Source: Azospirillum brasilense
Lineage (GTDB): Bacteria; Pseudomonadota; Alphaproteobacteria; Azospirillales; Azospirillaceae
Direction: 5' to 3'
Length of the DNA: 64,000 nucleotides
NCBI RefSeq assembly: GCF_022023855.1
Contig: NZ_CP059449.1
Location: forward strand, 723,501 to 787,500
Both the position numbers and the translations under genes were made by a program. Every line of letters starts with the position of its first letter. Within the stretch, counting starts at the first letter, position 1. Below, one piece after another: positions 34,793 to 44,524 of this stretch. The notes beneath the pieces are model-generated. The model made no database searches. It saw only the letters and a program-made list of their open reading frames with translations, and had not been told where the DNA came from.

Positions 34793-35301
34793 CAGGCCGT
34801 TCCCTTCGCCGTGCGGATCAGGCGCCCGATCACGCGCAGGGCGACGACCGCCGACAGCAGCGGAAGCCAGACCGTGTAGAGCCATTGCGGGTTGCCCAGG
34901 CCGGGCGAGGTTTCCTCGAACCGCCACTGGTCGTAGGTCAGGCGTCCGCCGTACCAGACGAGCAGGCCGAACATGGCGAGCGCCGCCGTCCAGGCCACCA
35001 GCTCCGTCACCCGGCGCAGGGCCGGCGGCAGCTTCTCGGCGATAAAGGTGATGCGGATGTGCCGGTCGGCGGCGGCGGCGACAGCGGAACCGAACAGCGT
35101 CATGACCACCAGCAGGAAGATCGAATATTCCTCGGTGAAGGCCAGCGACACGTCGGTCAGGTAGCGCGTCACGACGTTGGCGAAGGTGACGAGGCACAGG
35201 GCGGCCATGGACAGGGCGGCCAGCGAACGCTCCAGCGTCACCGGCACCCGCGTCTTGGGCTGCTCCGTCGCCATGCCGGCTTCCAGCAGATCGTTGTTCA
35301 T
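34792..35301 (-). CDS. dctQ: TRAP transporter small permease (DctQ type)
   Basis: A 169-residue membrane protein with four helices and the DctQ conserved region NVVTRYLTDVSLAFTEEYSIFLLV (NxxxRY and a Glu). The start MNNDLLEAGM at 35301 is preferred to a 26-residue extension that runs through a palindromic repeat. It pairs with DctM to form the membrane complex. The stop overlaps the dctM start. A palindromic element lies between it and the upstream dctP. Confidence 0.93.
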   Translation of the reverse strand: MNNDLLEAGMATEQPKTRVPVTLERSLAALSMAALCLVTFANVVTRYLTDVSLAFTEEYSIFLLVVMTLFGSAVAAAADRHIRITFIAEKLPPALRRVTELVAWTAALAMFGLLVWYGGRLTYDQWRFEETSPGLGNPQWLYTVWLPLLSAVVALRVIGRLIRTAKGTA

Positions 35302-35325
35302 CGGAAAATCTCGAATTGGGAACCG

Positions 35326-35369
35326 GTTGCCCCCACCCTTTTCCCGTCGCGGATCAGGGTGGGGGCAAC
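35326..35369. repeat. Perfect 14-bp palindromic element inside the TRAP operon
   Basis: Arms GTTGCCCCCACCCT (35326-35339) and AGGGTGGGGGCAAC (35356-35369) with a 16-base loop. They are the same terminal repeats as in the elements at 25622-25732 and 43125-43216. It lies between dctP and dctQ and may stabilise the dctP message or lower permease synthesis. Confidence 0.85.
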
Positions 35370-35388
35370 GGCACGGCAAGCCGCAGGC

Positions 35389-36426
35389 TTACTTCCGGTC
35401 GGCGACGGAGGTCTCGGCGGCCTTCACGAGGTCGGGGCCGATGGTCTTGGCCCACTTGTCGTAGACGGCGCGGGTGGCGGTCTGGAACGCCTTCTGCTGC
35501 TCGGGCGTCAGTTGCACGACCTCGACGCCCTGGGCGGCGATGTCCTTCAGCAGGCTGTCGTCCTGGGCGGTGATGCCCTTGCGGGCGATGGCGACCTCTT
35601 CCGCGGCGGCCTGGACGGCGGCGGCGCGGACCGCCTCCTGGTCTTCCTTCGACCAGCTGTTCCAGACCTCCTTGTTGACCACGAAGATCAGCGGGTCGGC
35701 GACGTAGCCCCACAGCGTCAGGTGCTTCTGGCCGAGCGTCGGCAGCTTGCCGGCGACGAACACGCCGACCGGGTTCTCCTGCCCGTCGACGGCGCCGGTG
35801 GACAAAGCGGGCTGCGCGTCGGCCCAGCTCATCTGCGTCGGGTTGGCGCCCAGCGCGGTGAAGGTGTCGAGGTAGAGCGGCGAGCCGACGACGCGGATCT
35901 TCAGGCCCTTCAGATCCTCCGGCGTGCGGATGGCGCGCTTGGAGTTGGAGATCTCGCGGAAGCCGTTCTCGCCCCAGGCCAGCGGCACCACGTCCTTGGT
36001 GGCGAGCAGGTCGAACAGCTGCTTGCCGACCGGTCCCTGGGTCAGCGCGTCCATCGCCTTGTGGTCGGGCATCAGGAAGGGCAGCGAGAAGAGGTTCAGC
36101 TCCTTCACCTGCGGCGACCAGTTGATGGTCGAGCCCACCGCCATGTCGATCACGCCCTGGCGCAACGCGGTGAATTCCTTGGTCTGGTCGCCGTTCACCA
36201 GGGCGGAGCCGGGATACATCTTCACATTGATGCGCCCGTTGGTCTTCTCCTTGACCAGCTCGGCCCAGCGGTCGCCGCCGATGCCCCAGGGAAACGGCTT
36301 GCCCAGCACGGTGGACAGCTTGTACTCGGCCTTGTAGTCCGCCGCCGCCGCGCCGTTGGCGAGAACGCCCGGCAGAACCATGGCGGCCAGCGCCAGACCG
36401 GCGAACAGGGCCTTCATCGACTTCAT
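35389..36426 (-). CDS. dctP: TRAP transporter substrate-binding protein (DctP type)
   Basis: A 345-residue periplasmic protein. The signal peptide is about 29 residues (ALFAGLALAAMVLPGVLANG then AAAADYKAEY). The family pattern follows: GGDRWAELVKEKTNGRINVKMYPG, FNLFSLPFLM-like LNLFSLPFLMPDHKAMDAL, EDLKGLKIRVVGSPLYLDTFTALGANP (the ligand-binding Arg region) and YVADPLIFVVNKEVW. A GGAGGAAAC Shine-Dalgarno precedes the ATG at 36426. First gene of the dctP-dctQ-dctM operon. The conserved Arg suggests a carboxylate ligand. Confidence 0.95.
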   Translation of the reverse strand: MKSMKALFAGLALAAMVLPGVLANGAAAADYKAEYKLSTVLGKPFPWGIGGDRWAELVKEKTNGRINVKMYPGSALVNGDQTKEFTALRQGVIDMAVGSTINWSPQVKELNLFSLPFLMPDHKAMDALTQGPVGKQLFDLLATKDVVPLAWGENGFREISNSKRAIRTPEDLKGLKIRVVGSPLYLDTFTALGANPTQMSWADAQPALSTGAVDGQENPVGVFVAGKLPTLGQKHLTLWGYVADPLIFVVNKEVWNSWSKEDQEAVRAAAVQAAAEEVAIARKGITAQDDSLLKDIAAQGVEVVQLTPEQQKAFQTATRAVYDKWAKTIGPDLVKAAETSVADRK

Positions 36427-36542
36427 TCTTGTTTCCTCCCGCATACCGCAAACGAAAGATCGGACCGGGATCGTACAGAGGCACGCACGACTGTTCCACG
36501 CGGAATTTGACGGCCCGCCCCCAAGCCTGGGACAATACGGGC

Positions 36543-37208
36543 ATGCAGATGCGCAAACTCCCAACAATCGGGGCATTGGCGGTCTGGCTGGCCCTTCCGG
36601 CGGGTGCGGCCCTGGCGCAATCGCCGCCGCCGCCCGCCGTCCCGCTCGGCCCCAACCCCAGCGAGTGCGAGATCCAGGCCGCCCTGTTCGGCGCCGCCGG
36701 ACCCGGCTGCCCGCCCATCGTCATGAAGCGCCCGCCACCGCCGCCGGTCGCGGCGGCACCGCCCCCGGCTCCCGCATCGGCTTCCGCACCGGTTCCCGCC
36801 CCGGTGGCCGTGCCCGCCCTGCCGGGGGCGCCGCCGGACCCGCCCGTCGCGGCGCTGAAGGCCGGGCTTCGCGCCGCCTTCCGCATCGGCTTCGACTTCA
36901 ACTCGGCGCGCATCCGTCCGGAATCGCGGGCGGTGCTCGACCGCATCGGCGCGGTGATGACGGCGCCGGAGGCGGCGACCGCCCGCTTCCGCATCGTCGG
37001 CCACACCGACGCGGTGGGCGGCGACGCGGCCAACCGGGCGCTCTCGCAGCGCCGAGCCGATGCCGTGGCGGATTATCTGGCGGAGCGGCACGGCGTGCGC
37101 CGCGACCGGCTGGACACCGCCGGAATGGGCGCGCGGGAACCGCTGCTGCCCAAAAAGCCGAAGGCCGCGGAGAACCGGCGGGTGGAGATCGTGAATTTGG
37201 GGGGATGA
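36543..37208 (+). CDS. OmpA-like peptidoglycan-associated protein
   Basis: A 221-residue exported protein. The signal peptide (ALAVWLALPAGAALAQ) ends near residue 26. Residues 27-95 are Pro/Ala-rich with two Cys, and 100-221 an OmpA C-terminal domain. The domain shows FRIGFDFNSARIRPESRAVLD, FRIVGHTDAVGGDAANRALSQRRADAV and ENRRVEIV, the peptidoglycan (meso-DAP) binding pattern with NxxLSxxRA. There is no beta barrel, so it is a soluble or tethered periplasmic anchor. Its ATG is 117 bases from the divergent dctP start. Confidence 0.9.
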   Translation: MQMRKLPTIGALAVWLALPAGAALAQSPPPPAVPLGPNPSECEIQAALFGAAGPGCPPIVMKRPPPPPVAAAPPPAPASASAPVPAPVAVPALPGAPPDPPVAALKAGLRAAFRIGFDFNSARIRPESRAVLDRIGAVMTAPEAATARFRIVGHTDAVGGDAANRALSQRRADAVADYLAERHGVRRDRLDTAGMGAREPLLPKKPKAAENRRVEIVNLGG

Positions 37209-37244
37209 AGTGGGAGGGGGGCTCGACGCTTGAACCTTATCCCC

Positions 37245-37889
37245 CTACCCGTCGAGATCGTCCCAGCCCCGCCGCTCCCAGGCGCCGTCGATGAAGGCAG
37301 CGGCGCGGGAGGAGCGCGGCAGGCCGCAGCAGGTCAGCACCGAGGGCGGAACCCGCCCGCCGCCGCGGCTCCACCACAGGCTGGCGCGGGGCGGCAGCGG
37401 GCCGACGCGCTCCTCGACCACGGTGGCGACGGTGGGGTCGGCGCCGTTGGGCTCCGGGCGGCCCAGGATCGCCATGCGCGCCGGCAGCGCGTCCACGTCG
37501 GCCCCGGCGCGGCAGGCGTCGGCGGCGATGGACTCGGCGCGGGTGAACCAGTGCAGGCAGGCCACCGGCACCACCGCGAGGTCGGTGCCGTAGGGCAGAG
37601 TGCCGACGATGGTGAAGGGGTATTGCCGCCCTACCCGGTCGGCGCTGGGCATCATGATCCCGGCCAGCGGCGGTTCCCCGCACAGGCCGGGGGACAGGGC
37701 GAAGCGCCAGACCGGGGCCGACTGGAACAGCCGCTCCCAGGGCGAGCCGAGCTGGCGCACCGCCGCGTCCAGAACCTCCGTCAGCCAGGCGTCCCAGGGA
37801 AGCAGCACGCCGCGCGGCAGGCCGTAGCCCACGAAATCGCCGCGCGCCGGCACCTTCCCATGGAAGCCCACCGCGAAACCGGGGCTCAT
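37245..37889 (-). CDS. tagF: Type VI secretion-associated protein TagF
   Basis: A 214-residue protein of the TagF/SciT (ImpM) family: it opens with GFHGKVPARGDFVGYGLPRG, the family hallmark GKLPxxGDFV, and continues WDAWLTEVLDAA and PLAGIMMPSADRVGRQYPFTI. In Pseudomonas TagF is a negative post-translational regulator of type VI secretion. The ATG overlaps the tssM stop (TGATG), so translation is coupled. No PppA/PpkA-type kinase or Fha gene is present. Confidence 0.9.
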   Translation of the reverse strand: MSPGFAVGFHGKVPARGDFVGYGLPRGVLLPWDAWLTEVLDAAVRQLGSPWERLFQSAPVWRFALSPGLCGEPPLAGIMMPSADRVGRQYPFTIVGTLPYGTDLAVVPVACLHWFTRAESIAADACRAGADVDALPARMAILGRPEPNGADPTVATVVEERVGPLPPRASLWWSRGGGRVPPSVLTCCGLPRSSRAAAFIDGAWERRGWDDLDG

Positions 37890-39895
37890 CAGCCGGCCCC
37901 GCCGCTGTTGGGGGTGCGGGGCATCGGCGCGGTCGGCTGGCCCAGCACGTCGAGGACGCGCGACACCAACGCCTCGTCCGGCGGCACCGGGGCGAAGCCG
38001 GCCTCGACCAGAGCGGCCAGATGGTCGCCGAGCGCCCGGCGCTCCGCCTCATGGGCGGCGCCGGGGAGCGTGCGCTGCCAGTCGGCGGCCAGCCATTCGG
38101 CCAGGACCGCCGGGTCCAGCGGCTCCCGCCCGCCGATCATGGCGTAGGCGCGCAGGCTCTGCCGCAGCAGGTCGGGCCGCGCCCAGCCGGTGCGGAGCTG
38201 CTCCTCCAGCCGCAGCACGATGCGCGACAGGAACACGCTGCGCAGCGCCCGCCGGTAGACGTCCTCGGCGGGCAGGCCGACGCGCTCCCCCTGCGACAGG
38301 CCGAAGCCGAGCAGGGACGCCCGCCGCTCCGCCCGCTCGGTCCAGCCGGCCGGCAGCGCGCGCAGCGCGTCGAGCGCCGGCAGGACGGCCAGGAAGTCGG
38401 AATCCTCCACCCGCGTCAGCGAGCGCGGCGGGGTATCGAGGGCGCGCAGCCGTTCCTCCGCCACCGCCACGGCGGCCTCCGCCCGCGCCAGCAATGCCTC
38501 GTTGGCGCGGTGGCCGCTCAGCCCGGCCAGCCCGAGCAGCAGGCCCGCCGCCGCCGTCCCACCGAGCGCCCAGACGTGCCGCCGCCGCCGCGCCCGCTCC
38601 AGCGCGCGGTCCACCCCGACCATGTTGGCCTCGGGGAAGACGACCTCGGGCAGCAGGCGTTCCAGGAAGAAGGTCTGGGCCGGCGATTCCGCGGAGGCTC
38701 CGGGCTGGGTGGCGCTGGTCAGGTAGATGCCGCGCAGCAGCGGCACCGCCTCCTCGGCCTCCGCGGTGAAGGCGGTGTCGACGAGGTCGGCCAAAGCCGC
38801 CTCGAAGCCCGCCATGCGCAGCGGGAAGGCGAAGGCGTCGCCGCGCCGCTGGATGTCCGGCTCCTGGTGCAGCCGTTCGGGAAGCCGCTCCTCCAGCCGG
38901 CGCAGCAACGCCGCGTACTGCGCGTGGAAGCTGGCCAGCGGGCCGGGCGGCGCGTCCTCCACCGGGAAGGTGATGCCCCAGATCTGGGCACGCTCCGCCC
39001 GGTCCAGCGGATCGAAATAGGTGGTGAAGCCGTCCACGAGGTCGGCCTTGGTGCACAGCAGATAGACCGGCACGCGGATGCCGAGATGGGCGCGCAGCTC
39101 GCCCAGCCGCTGGCGGATGGTGATGGCGTGGCTGTGCCGCTCCGCGTCGCTCCAGGAGGCGAGGTCGGTCAGGCTGATGGTCAGCAGCACGCCGTTCACC
39201 GGCTGGCGGGGGCGGTGCTCCTTCAGCAGGTCGAGCAGGCCGGACCAGACGCGGCCATCGATGGCGCGGCGGCTGTCCTGGGTGGTGTAGCGGCCGGCCG
39301 TGTCGATCAGCACCGCCTCGTCGGTGAACCACCAGTCGCAGTTGCGCGTGCCGCCCAGATTCTGCACCGGCATGCCGTCCAGCCCGCCGCCCAACGCCGC
39401 GCCCAGCCGGGCGTTGGCCAGCGCCGTGGTCTTGCCCGAGCCGGGGGCGCCGATCACCAGATACCAGGGAAGCTGATAGAGATACTGGCCGCCCCAGCGC
39501 GCGCCGAAGCGCTGCGTCTTCAGCCGGTCGATCACCGCGTCCAGCCGCTCGCGCACCGTGCCCAGCTCGTCCAGCGACGCCTTCAGCTCCGGGTCGCGGG
39601 ACGCCGCCAGCGCCTCGACGAAGCGGGCGTTGGCGGCGCTCTGCCGGCCGTCCTCGTGCCGGTTCAGCGCGTACCACAGGCCGAGCAGGACCAGCGCCGG
39701 CAGCAGGCGGGCCAAGCCACCGAACCCGAGCAGTGGCATCACCGCCCAGCCGAGCAGCCCAACCGACAAGGCGACCGCGAGCGTGGTCCACCAGCGCAGG
39801 CGCGGCGCCATCGCCGGGTCGGCGCGGCGGGACCGGTTGCGGGCCCGGTTGTGGGAGTGGGATTCGGGGCGGGTGCGCGGAGACGGTTCGCTCAT
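37889..39895 (-). CDS. tssM: TssM/IcmF, short form
   Basis: A 668-residue membrane protein from the ATG at 39895 (39928 would overlap tssL). Two helices at about 30-75, then a cytoplasmic GTPase-like domain with Walker A VIGAPGSGKTTALAN and VLIDTAGRYTTQD (switch/G3), YLLCTKADLVDGF (G4), and a third helix at about 430. The periplasmic part ends just after a conserved region LRAYAMIGG...LDPAVLAEWLAADW. Usual TssM is about 1,100-1,200 residues, so the long C-terminal periplasmic domain is missing although both gene ends are clean. It anchors the type VI trans-envelope complex with TssL and TssJ. Confidence 0.88.
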   Translation of the reverse strand: MSEPSPRTRPESHSHNRARNRSRRADPAMAPRLRWWTTLAVALSVGLLGWAVMPLLGFGGLARLLPALVLLGLWYALNRHEDGRQSAANARFVEALAASRDPELKASLDELGTVRERLDAVIDRLKTQRFGARWGGQYLYQLPWYLVIGAPGSGKTTALANARLGAALGGGLDGMPVQNLGGTRNCDWWFTDEAVLIDTAGRYTTQDSRRAIDGRVWSGLLDLLKEHRPRQPVNGVLLTISLTDLASWSDAERHSHAITIRQRLGELRAHLGIRVPVYLLCTKADLVDGFTTYFDPLDRAERAQIWGITFPVEDAPPGPLASFHAQYAALLRRLEERLPERLHQEPDIQRRGDAFAFPLRMAGFEAALADLVDTAFTAEAEEAVPLLRGIYLTSATQPGASAESPAQTFFLERLLPEVVFPEANMVGVDRALERARRRRHVWALGGTAAAGLLLGLAGLSGHRANEALLARAEAAVAVAEERLRALDTPPRSLTRVEDSDFLAVLPALDALRALPAGWTERAERRASLLGFGLSQGERVGLPAEDVYRRALRSVFLSRIVLRLEEQLRTGWARPDLLRQSLRAYAMIGGREPLDPAVLAEWLAADWQRTLPGAAHEAERRALGDHLAALVEAGFAPVPPDEALVSRVLDVLGQPTAPMPRTPNSGGAG

Positions 39896-39905
39896 GGACC
39901 GCGGC

Positions 39906-41249
39906 CTATTCGGGGTAGAGGCGGACATCGACGCGCCGGTTGGCGCCCCGGTTGGCCGGCGTGGTGTTGGGGGCCAGCGGTTCGCGCTCGCCCCGCCCTT
40001 CGGCGGTCAGGCGCTCGGCGCCCAGCGTGCGCTCCAGGATCTTCAGCACCGCCACCGCCCGCGCCTCGGTCAGCGCCTCCGGCGTCGGCAGCCCGCCGCC
40101 GCGCGGGGTCTGGTCATCGGTGTGGGCGACCACCACCACGCGCCCCGCCTCGGGACCCAGCGCCTGCCCGACGCGGTCGACCACGGCGCGGTAGCGGGCG
40201 CGGATCGCGTCGCTGCCGGTGGCGAACATGCCCGCCCCCTCGATGCGGATGACCAGCGCCCCATCGTCGCCCGCCAGCACCGCCACGGCGCCGGAACGGA
40301 TCTCCGGCTGGAGCAGGGCGGTGACCCGGACGGCCAGCGCCGGCCCGGCGCTGGGCGGCGGCGGGGGAACGGCGCGGACCAGCTCCAGCGGCCGGTCGGG
40401 AAGCAGCGCGCCCAGCCGAGCCACCACCGCGTCCGCCCGGCCGCCCAGCGAAGCCGACAGGGTCAGGAACAGCCCGCCGAGCAAAGTCGCCACCGCCACC
40501 GCGGCCAGCCAGGGCGGCAGGACGTGCCCCAGCGGGCGGAAGCGTTCGGCGACGCCGCGCCATTGCGGCGACAGCGCGCGCTCCCGCTCGCCGCGCAGGC
40601 GGCGCAGCACGCGGAACAGTTCGTCCCGCAGATGGGCGAGGTCGTGGGCGCCGCGCGGCTTGTCGCGGAACTTGCCCTCGAAGCCCAGCGACAGACAGGC
40701 GTAGAACAGCTCCAGCTCCAGCCGATGCAGGCGCGGATCGCTCAGCATGGTGTCGAGCAGGTCGAAGAAACGGTCCGGCCCGCCGGCGCCGGGATCGACC
40801 ACCACCGCCAGCCCTTCGCGCGCCCAGCGGCAGCGCGCCCCCCAGGGGGTGGCCCGCACCACGTCGTCCAGCATGGAGCACAGGGCGAAGCGGGCGACGC
40901 GCACCTCCTCCGGCGGGACGCCGATGGCGGCGGCCTCCTCCTCGAAGCGGCGGACCTCGGCGAGGATGACGTCGCGCAGCCCCTCCGGGTTCTCATGCCC
41001 CGAACGTTCGCGCAGCGACCCGGCGAGGTCGAGCAGCGGCCCGGCGGCGGCCAGCAGTGGGTTCAGCGCCCCGCGCAGCCGCGCCGGCTGGTCCGGCGGC
41101 GCCTCCGCCTGCGGGCGGTCCTCAGGGGCCACGGCGGGCCCCGCCGCGAGGAAGGCCGGGAGCGCGCGCGGCCCACCGCCGGACTCCGCGGAAAACTCCC
41201 CGCCGTCCCGCAGGCCCGCCCCGCCACCGAAGCGTCCGTCCGATTCCAT
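39906..41249 (-). CDS. tssL: Type VI secretion TssL (DotU) fused to OmpA domain
   Basis: A 447-residue protein. After a Pro/Ala-rich head, the DotU domain (about 55-240) shows VARFALCSMLDDVVRATPWG, FFDLLDTMLSDP and YACLSLGFEGKFRD, the TssL core. A single membrane helix (VLPPWLAAVAVATLLGGLFLTL) follows at about 250-272, then a periplasmic OmpA-like peptidoglycan-binding domain (IRIEGAGMFATGSDAIRARYRAVV, VVVVAHTDDQTPR, ANRGANRRVDVRLYPE). This is the extended TssL type that holds the complex to the cell wall. First gene of tssL-tssM-tagF. The ATG at 41249 was preferred. Confidence 0.92.
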   Translation of the reverse strand: MESDGRFGGGAGLRDGGEFSAESGGGPRALPAFLAAGPAVAPEDRPQAEAPPDQPARLRGALNPLLAAAGPLLDLAGSLRERSGHENPEGLRDVILAEVRRFEEEAAAIGVPPEEVRVARFALCSMLDDVVRATPWGARCRWAREGLAVVVDPGAGGPDRFFDLLDTMLSDPRLHRLELELFYACLSLGFEGKFRDKPRGAHDLAHLRDELFRVLRRLRGERERALSPQWRGVAERFRPLGHVLPPWLAAVAVATLLGGLFLTLSASLGGRADAVVARLGALLPDRPLELVRAVPPPPPSAGPALAVRVTALLQPEIRSGAVAVLAGDDGALVIRIEGAGMFATGSDAIRARYRAVVDRVGQALGPEAGRVVVVAHTDDQTPRGGGLPTPEALTEARAVAVLKILERTLGAERLTAEGRGEREPLAPNTTPANRGANRRVDVRLYPE

Positions 41250-41350
41250 GCCCCCGCCGCCGCTCTGCTGTATGATGATCCGTGTGATGGGAAATCCCCC
41301 GCCGGAGGAGGTATAGCAGGCCCGGCCGGATGGGGAAATCGGAGGGTTTG

Positions 41351-41752
41351 ATGCAAATCGCGGAAGAAGTCCGCGGCGACGTGACGATCCTGCGCCCGGT
41401 GGGGTCGATCGACAGCGCCGCCGCCCCCCGGTTCGAGGCGCGGCTGTTCGCGGCGCTGGCCCCCGCCACCCCGGACGCCGCATCGGACGCGCCGGAAAAG
41501 GTGCCGGCCGGGCTGGTGCTCGACCTGTCGGCGGTGACGCAACTGACCCCGGCGGGGCTGCGCTCGCTGCTGCTGGCGGTGCGGCAGGCGCGGCCAAGCA
41601 TGGGAAGCGCGGGGGTGCGGTCCGGCGTGCGGATCGTGCTGGCGGCGGTGCCCGGCCCGGTCCGCGGCGTGCTGGAGGAGGCCGGGCTGGCGGCGCTTCT
41701 GGAGAGTCACGGCGATCTTGACGCCGCCGTGCGCGCCGCCTCACGACAATGA
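41351..41752 (+). CDS. STAS-domain protein (anti-sigma factor antagonist-like)
   Basis: A 133-residue protein. The STAS pattern is clear: an N-terminal beta pair (GDVTILRPVGSIDSAAAPRFEARL), LVLDLSAVTQLTPAGLRSLLLAV with the region that in SpoIIAA holds a phosphorylatable Ser (here Thr), and a C-terminal ESHGDLDAAVRAA. GGAGGG lies 4 bases before the ATG at 41351, favouring this start over the one at 41330. It runs divergently from tssL (102-base gap), which suggests a link with the type VI genes. The partner kinase or anti-sigma factor is not seen. Confidence 0.85.
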   Translation: MQIAEEVRGDVTILRPVGSIDSAAAPRFEARLFAALAPATPDAASDAPEKVPAGLVLDLSAVTQLTPAGLRSLLLAVRQARPSMGSAGVRSGVRIVLAAVPGPVRGVLEEAGLAALLESHGDLDAAVRAASRQ

Positions 41753-41753
41753 A

Positions 41754-41924
41754 CTAATCCATATTGCGAAGACTGGAGTCGTAGAGCTGCTGCGCAAGGA
41801 TAGTCTTCAGCAGCGCCTCGACGGTAACGCTCATGTAGCGCGCCTGCTGTTCCAGACGCCGATAGACGTCGAGCGGCAGATCAAGCGTCACGTTGACCCT
41901 GCTGGCGTGGGGAAACTCGGCCAT
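41754..41924 (-). CDS. Ribbon-helix-helix-like small protein
   Basis: A 56-residue protein encoded by ATG at 41924 with GAGAGGGG two to three bases upstream. It reads [21 protein letters not shown] and continues [22 protein letters not shown], a beta strand followed by two helices as in Arc/MetJ/CopG regulators ([20 protein letters not shown] is the typical opening). Its stop abuts the STAS gene stop, 1 base apart and convergent. It may be a transcription factor or antitoxin; no toxin gene is adjacent. Confidence 0.7.
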   Translation of the reverse strand: MAEFPHASRVNVTLDLPLDVYRRLEQQARYMSVTVEALLKTILAQQLYDSSLRNMD

Positions 41925-42063
41925 ATCCCCTCTCCATCTCTGTGAACCGCGTCACGCGACGCCGGGCCACAGACGATAAGACTCCCCTTGGGCGCGGTCC
42001 ATGGCGCAGGCCGCGAAGCGCGCTGTGCGGTTGCGCCGGGCCTCTCCCCCAATTTGGAGCGCG

Positions 42064-43083
<1,020 letters not shown>

Positions 43084-43124
43084 GAGGGGGGTATCCAATG
43101 AAACGGGAGGTTTGGGGGAGGCTT

Positions 43125-43216
43125 TTGCCCCCACCCCGGCCCTCCCCCGCTTCGCAGGGGAGGGAGAACCAAGTCCCCTCCCCTGCGTCAGCGGGGGAGG
43201 GTTAGGGTGGGGGCAA
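43125..43216. repeat. G-rich palindromic element with perfect 12-bp terminal repeats
   Basis: TTGCCCCCACCC at 43125-43136 and GGGTGGGGGCAA at 43205-43216 are exact complements; inside, CCCTCCCCCGC pairs with GCGGGGGAGGG and GCAGGGGAGGG with CCCTCCCCTGC. It lies between msrB and the LLM gene. Same family as 25622-25732 and 35326-35369. Confidence 0.85.
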
Positions 43217-43223
43217 TACGGAG

Positions 43224-43718
43224 CTAGAACGCCGCCCCCTCCTCCACCCAATCCTGAACGCTCCTGGCCAGCGTCTGCCCCTCGGGCAGGAAGGCAAGCG
43301 AGACGGAGTTGATGCAGAAGCGCATGCCGGTCGGCGGCGGGCCGTCGGGGAAGACGTGGCCCTGGTGGCTGCCGCAACGGGCGCACAGCGTCTCCACCCG
43401 CACCATGCCGTAGCTGTTGTCCTGCACCAGCTTCAGATGCGCGTTCTCGTAGGGCGCGGTGAAGCTCGGCCAGCCGGTGCCCGATTCGAACTTCGTCCCG
43501 GAGCGGAACAGCGGCAGGCCGCAGAGACGGCAGGCGTAGGTGCCCGGCTTCTTGTTGTCGAGCAGGCCGCCGCAGAACGGCGCCTCCGTCCCGTGGCTGA
43601 GCAGGACGTGCCGCTCCTCGTCCGACAGGCGTTCCACCAGCACCGCGCGCTGCTCCGGCGTCGGCGGCGTCAGGTCGAAGGGTCCGGCGGTCGGGGAACG
43701 GTCGGCGGGGGCGGACAT
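43224..43718 (-). CDS. msrB: Methionine-R-sulfoxide reductase MsrB
   Basis: A 164-residue enzyme that reduces the R-diastereomer of methionine sulfoxide in proteins. Two zinc-binding pairs are seen ([10 protein letters not shown] and [13 protein letters not shown]), with [15 protein letters not shown] and the catalytic [11 protein letters not shown]. The N-terminal 20 residues are an unconserved extension. A 119-base region separates it from the divergent dienelactone hydrolase. It probably helps repair oxidative damage and may be cotranscribed with the LLM gene downstream. Confidence 0.96.
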   Translation of the reverse strand: MSAPADRSPTAGPFDLTPPTPEQRAVLVERLSDEERHVLLSHGTEAPFCGGLLDNKKPGTYACRLCGLPLFRSGTKFESGTGWPSFTAPYENAHLKLVQDNSYGMVRVETLCARCGSHQGHVFPDGPPPTGMRFCINSVSLAFLPEGQTLARSVQDWVEEGAAF

Positions 43719-43837
43719 CGGGCGGCTCCAGTGACGGGATGACGGTCCTAGGGGATATGGGCCAGTCGGTCACGGATGACACCCGGCGTCAGGCTGCTAT
43801 CTTCCCTGCACGGAACGAATGGAGGGAGAAACCAGCC

Positions 43838-44524
43838 ATGACCGGAACGACCACCGGCACGACCGGCGCCTGGACGCACCTGACGGCGTCCGACGGGCAC
43901 CGGCTGACCGCCTACGAAGCCCGGCCCGTCGGGCCGGAGAAGGGGCGGCTTCTGATCGTCCAGGAGATTTTCGGGATCAACAGCCACATCCGCCGCGTCT
44001 GCGACGGCTACGCGGCCGACGGTTACCGCACGCTGGCCCCCGCCTTGTTCGACCGGGCGGAGCGCGGGGTGGAGCTGCCCTATGACGAGGCCGGCGTCCA
44101 GCGCGGCCGCGACCTGATGGGCGCGGTCAGCGTCGAGGACGCTCTGACCGACGTGGCGGCCGGACTCGCCCATCTCGGCGGGGCGGAGGGGGCGGCCATC
44201 GCCGGCTATTGCTGGGGCGGCACCATTGCCTGGGCCGCCGCGTCGCGCCTGCCCGTCCGCGCCGCCATCGCCTATTATGGCGGCGGCATCGGCAACCGGT
44301 TGGACGAGGTTCCGCGCACTCCCGTGCTGCTGCATTTCGGCGAGACGGACCATGCCATCCCGCTGACGGTGGCCGAGGCGGTTCGCCAGCGCCATCCCGG
44401 CGCCATCACGCACCTCTACCCCGCCGGCCACGGCTTCAACTGCGACGAGCGCGCCAGCTACGACGCGGCGAGCGCCGCCCTGGCCAAGCGGCGTACGCTG
44501 GGCCTGCTCCAAGCGGTGTTCTAA
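43838..44524 (+). CDS. Dienelactone hydrolase family protein
   Basis: A 228-residue alpha/beta hydrolase. The nucleophile Cys is in AGYCWGGTIAW, the Asp in FGETDHAIPL and the His in YPAGHGFNCDE, the Cys-His-Asp triad of dienelactone hydrolases, with LLIVQEIFGINSHIRRVCDGYA near the start. It is probably a general hydrolase in aromatic or lipid degradation; the true substrate is unknown. GGAGGGAG lies 10 bases before the ATG at 43838. It ends at a strong terminator. Confidence 0.93.
   Translation: MTGTTTGTTGAWTHLTASDGHRLTAYEARPVGPEKGRLLIVQEIFGINSHIRRVCDGYAADGYRTLAPALFDRAERGVELPYDEAGVQRGRDLMGAVSVEDALTDVAAGLAHLGGAEGAAIAGYCWGGTIAWAAASRLPVRAAIAYYGGGIGNRLDEVPRTPVLLHFGETDHAIPLTVAEAVRQRHPGAITHLYPAGHGFNCDERASYDAASAALAKRRTLGLLQAVF

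Noticed and set aside
38021..40252. A 743-codon plus-strand frame opposite tssM
   Set aside because: Arg/Pro/Gln-rich with no domain; a shadow of the tssL-tssM genes.
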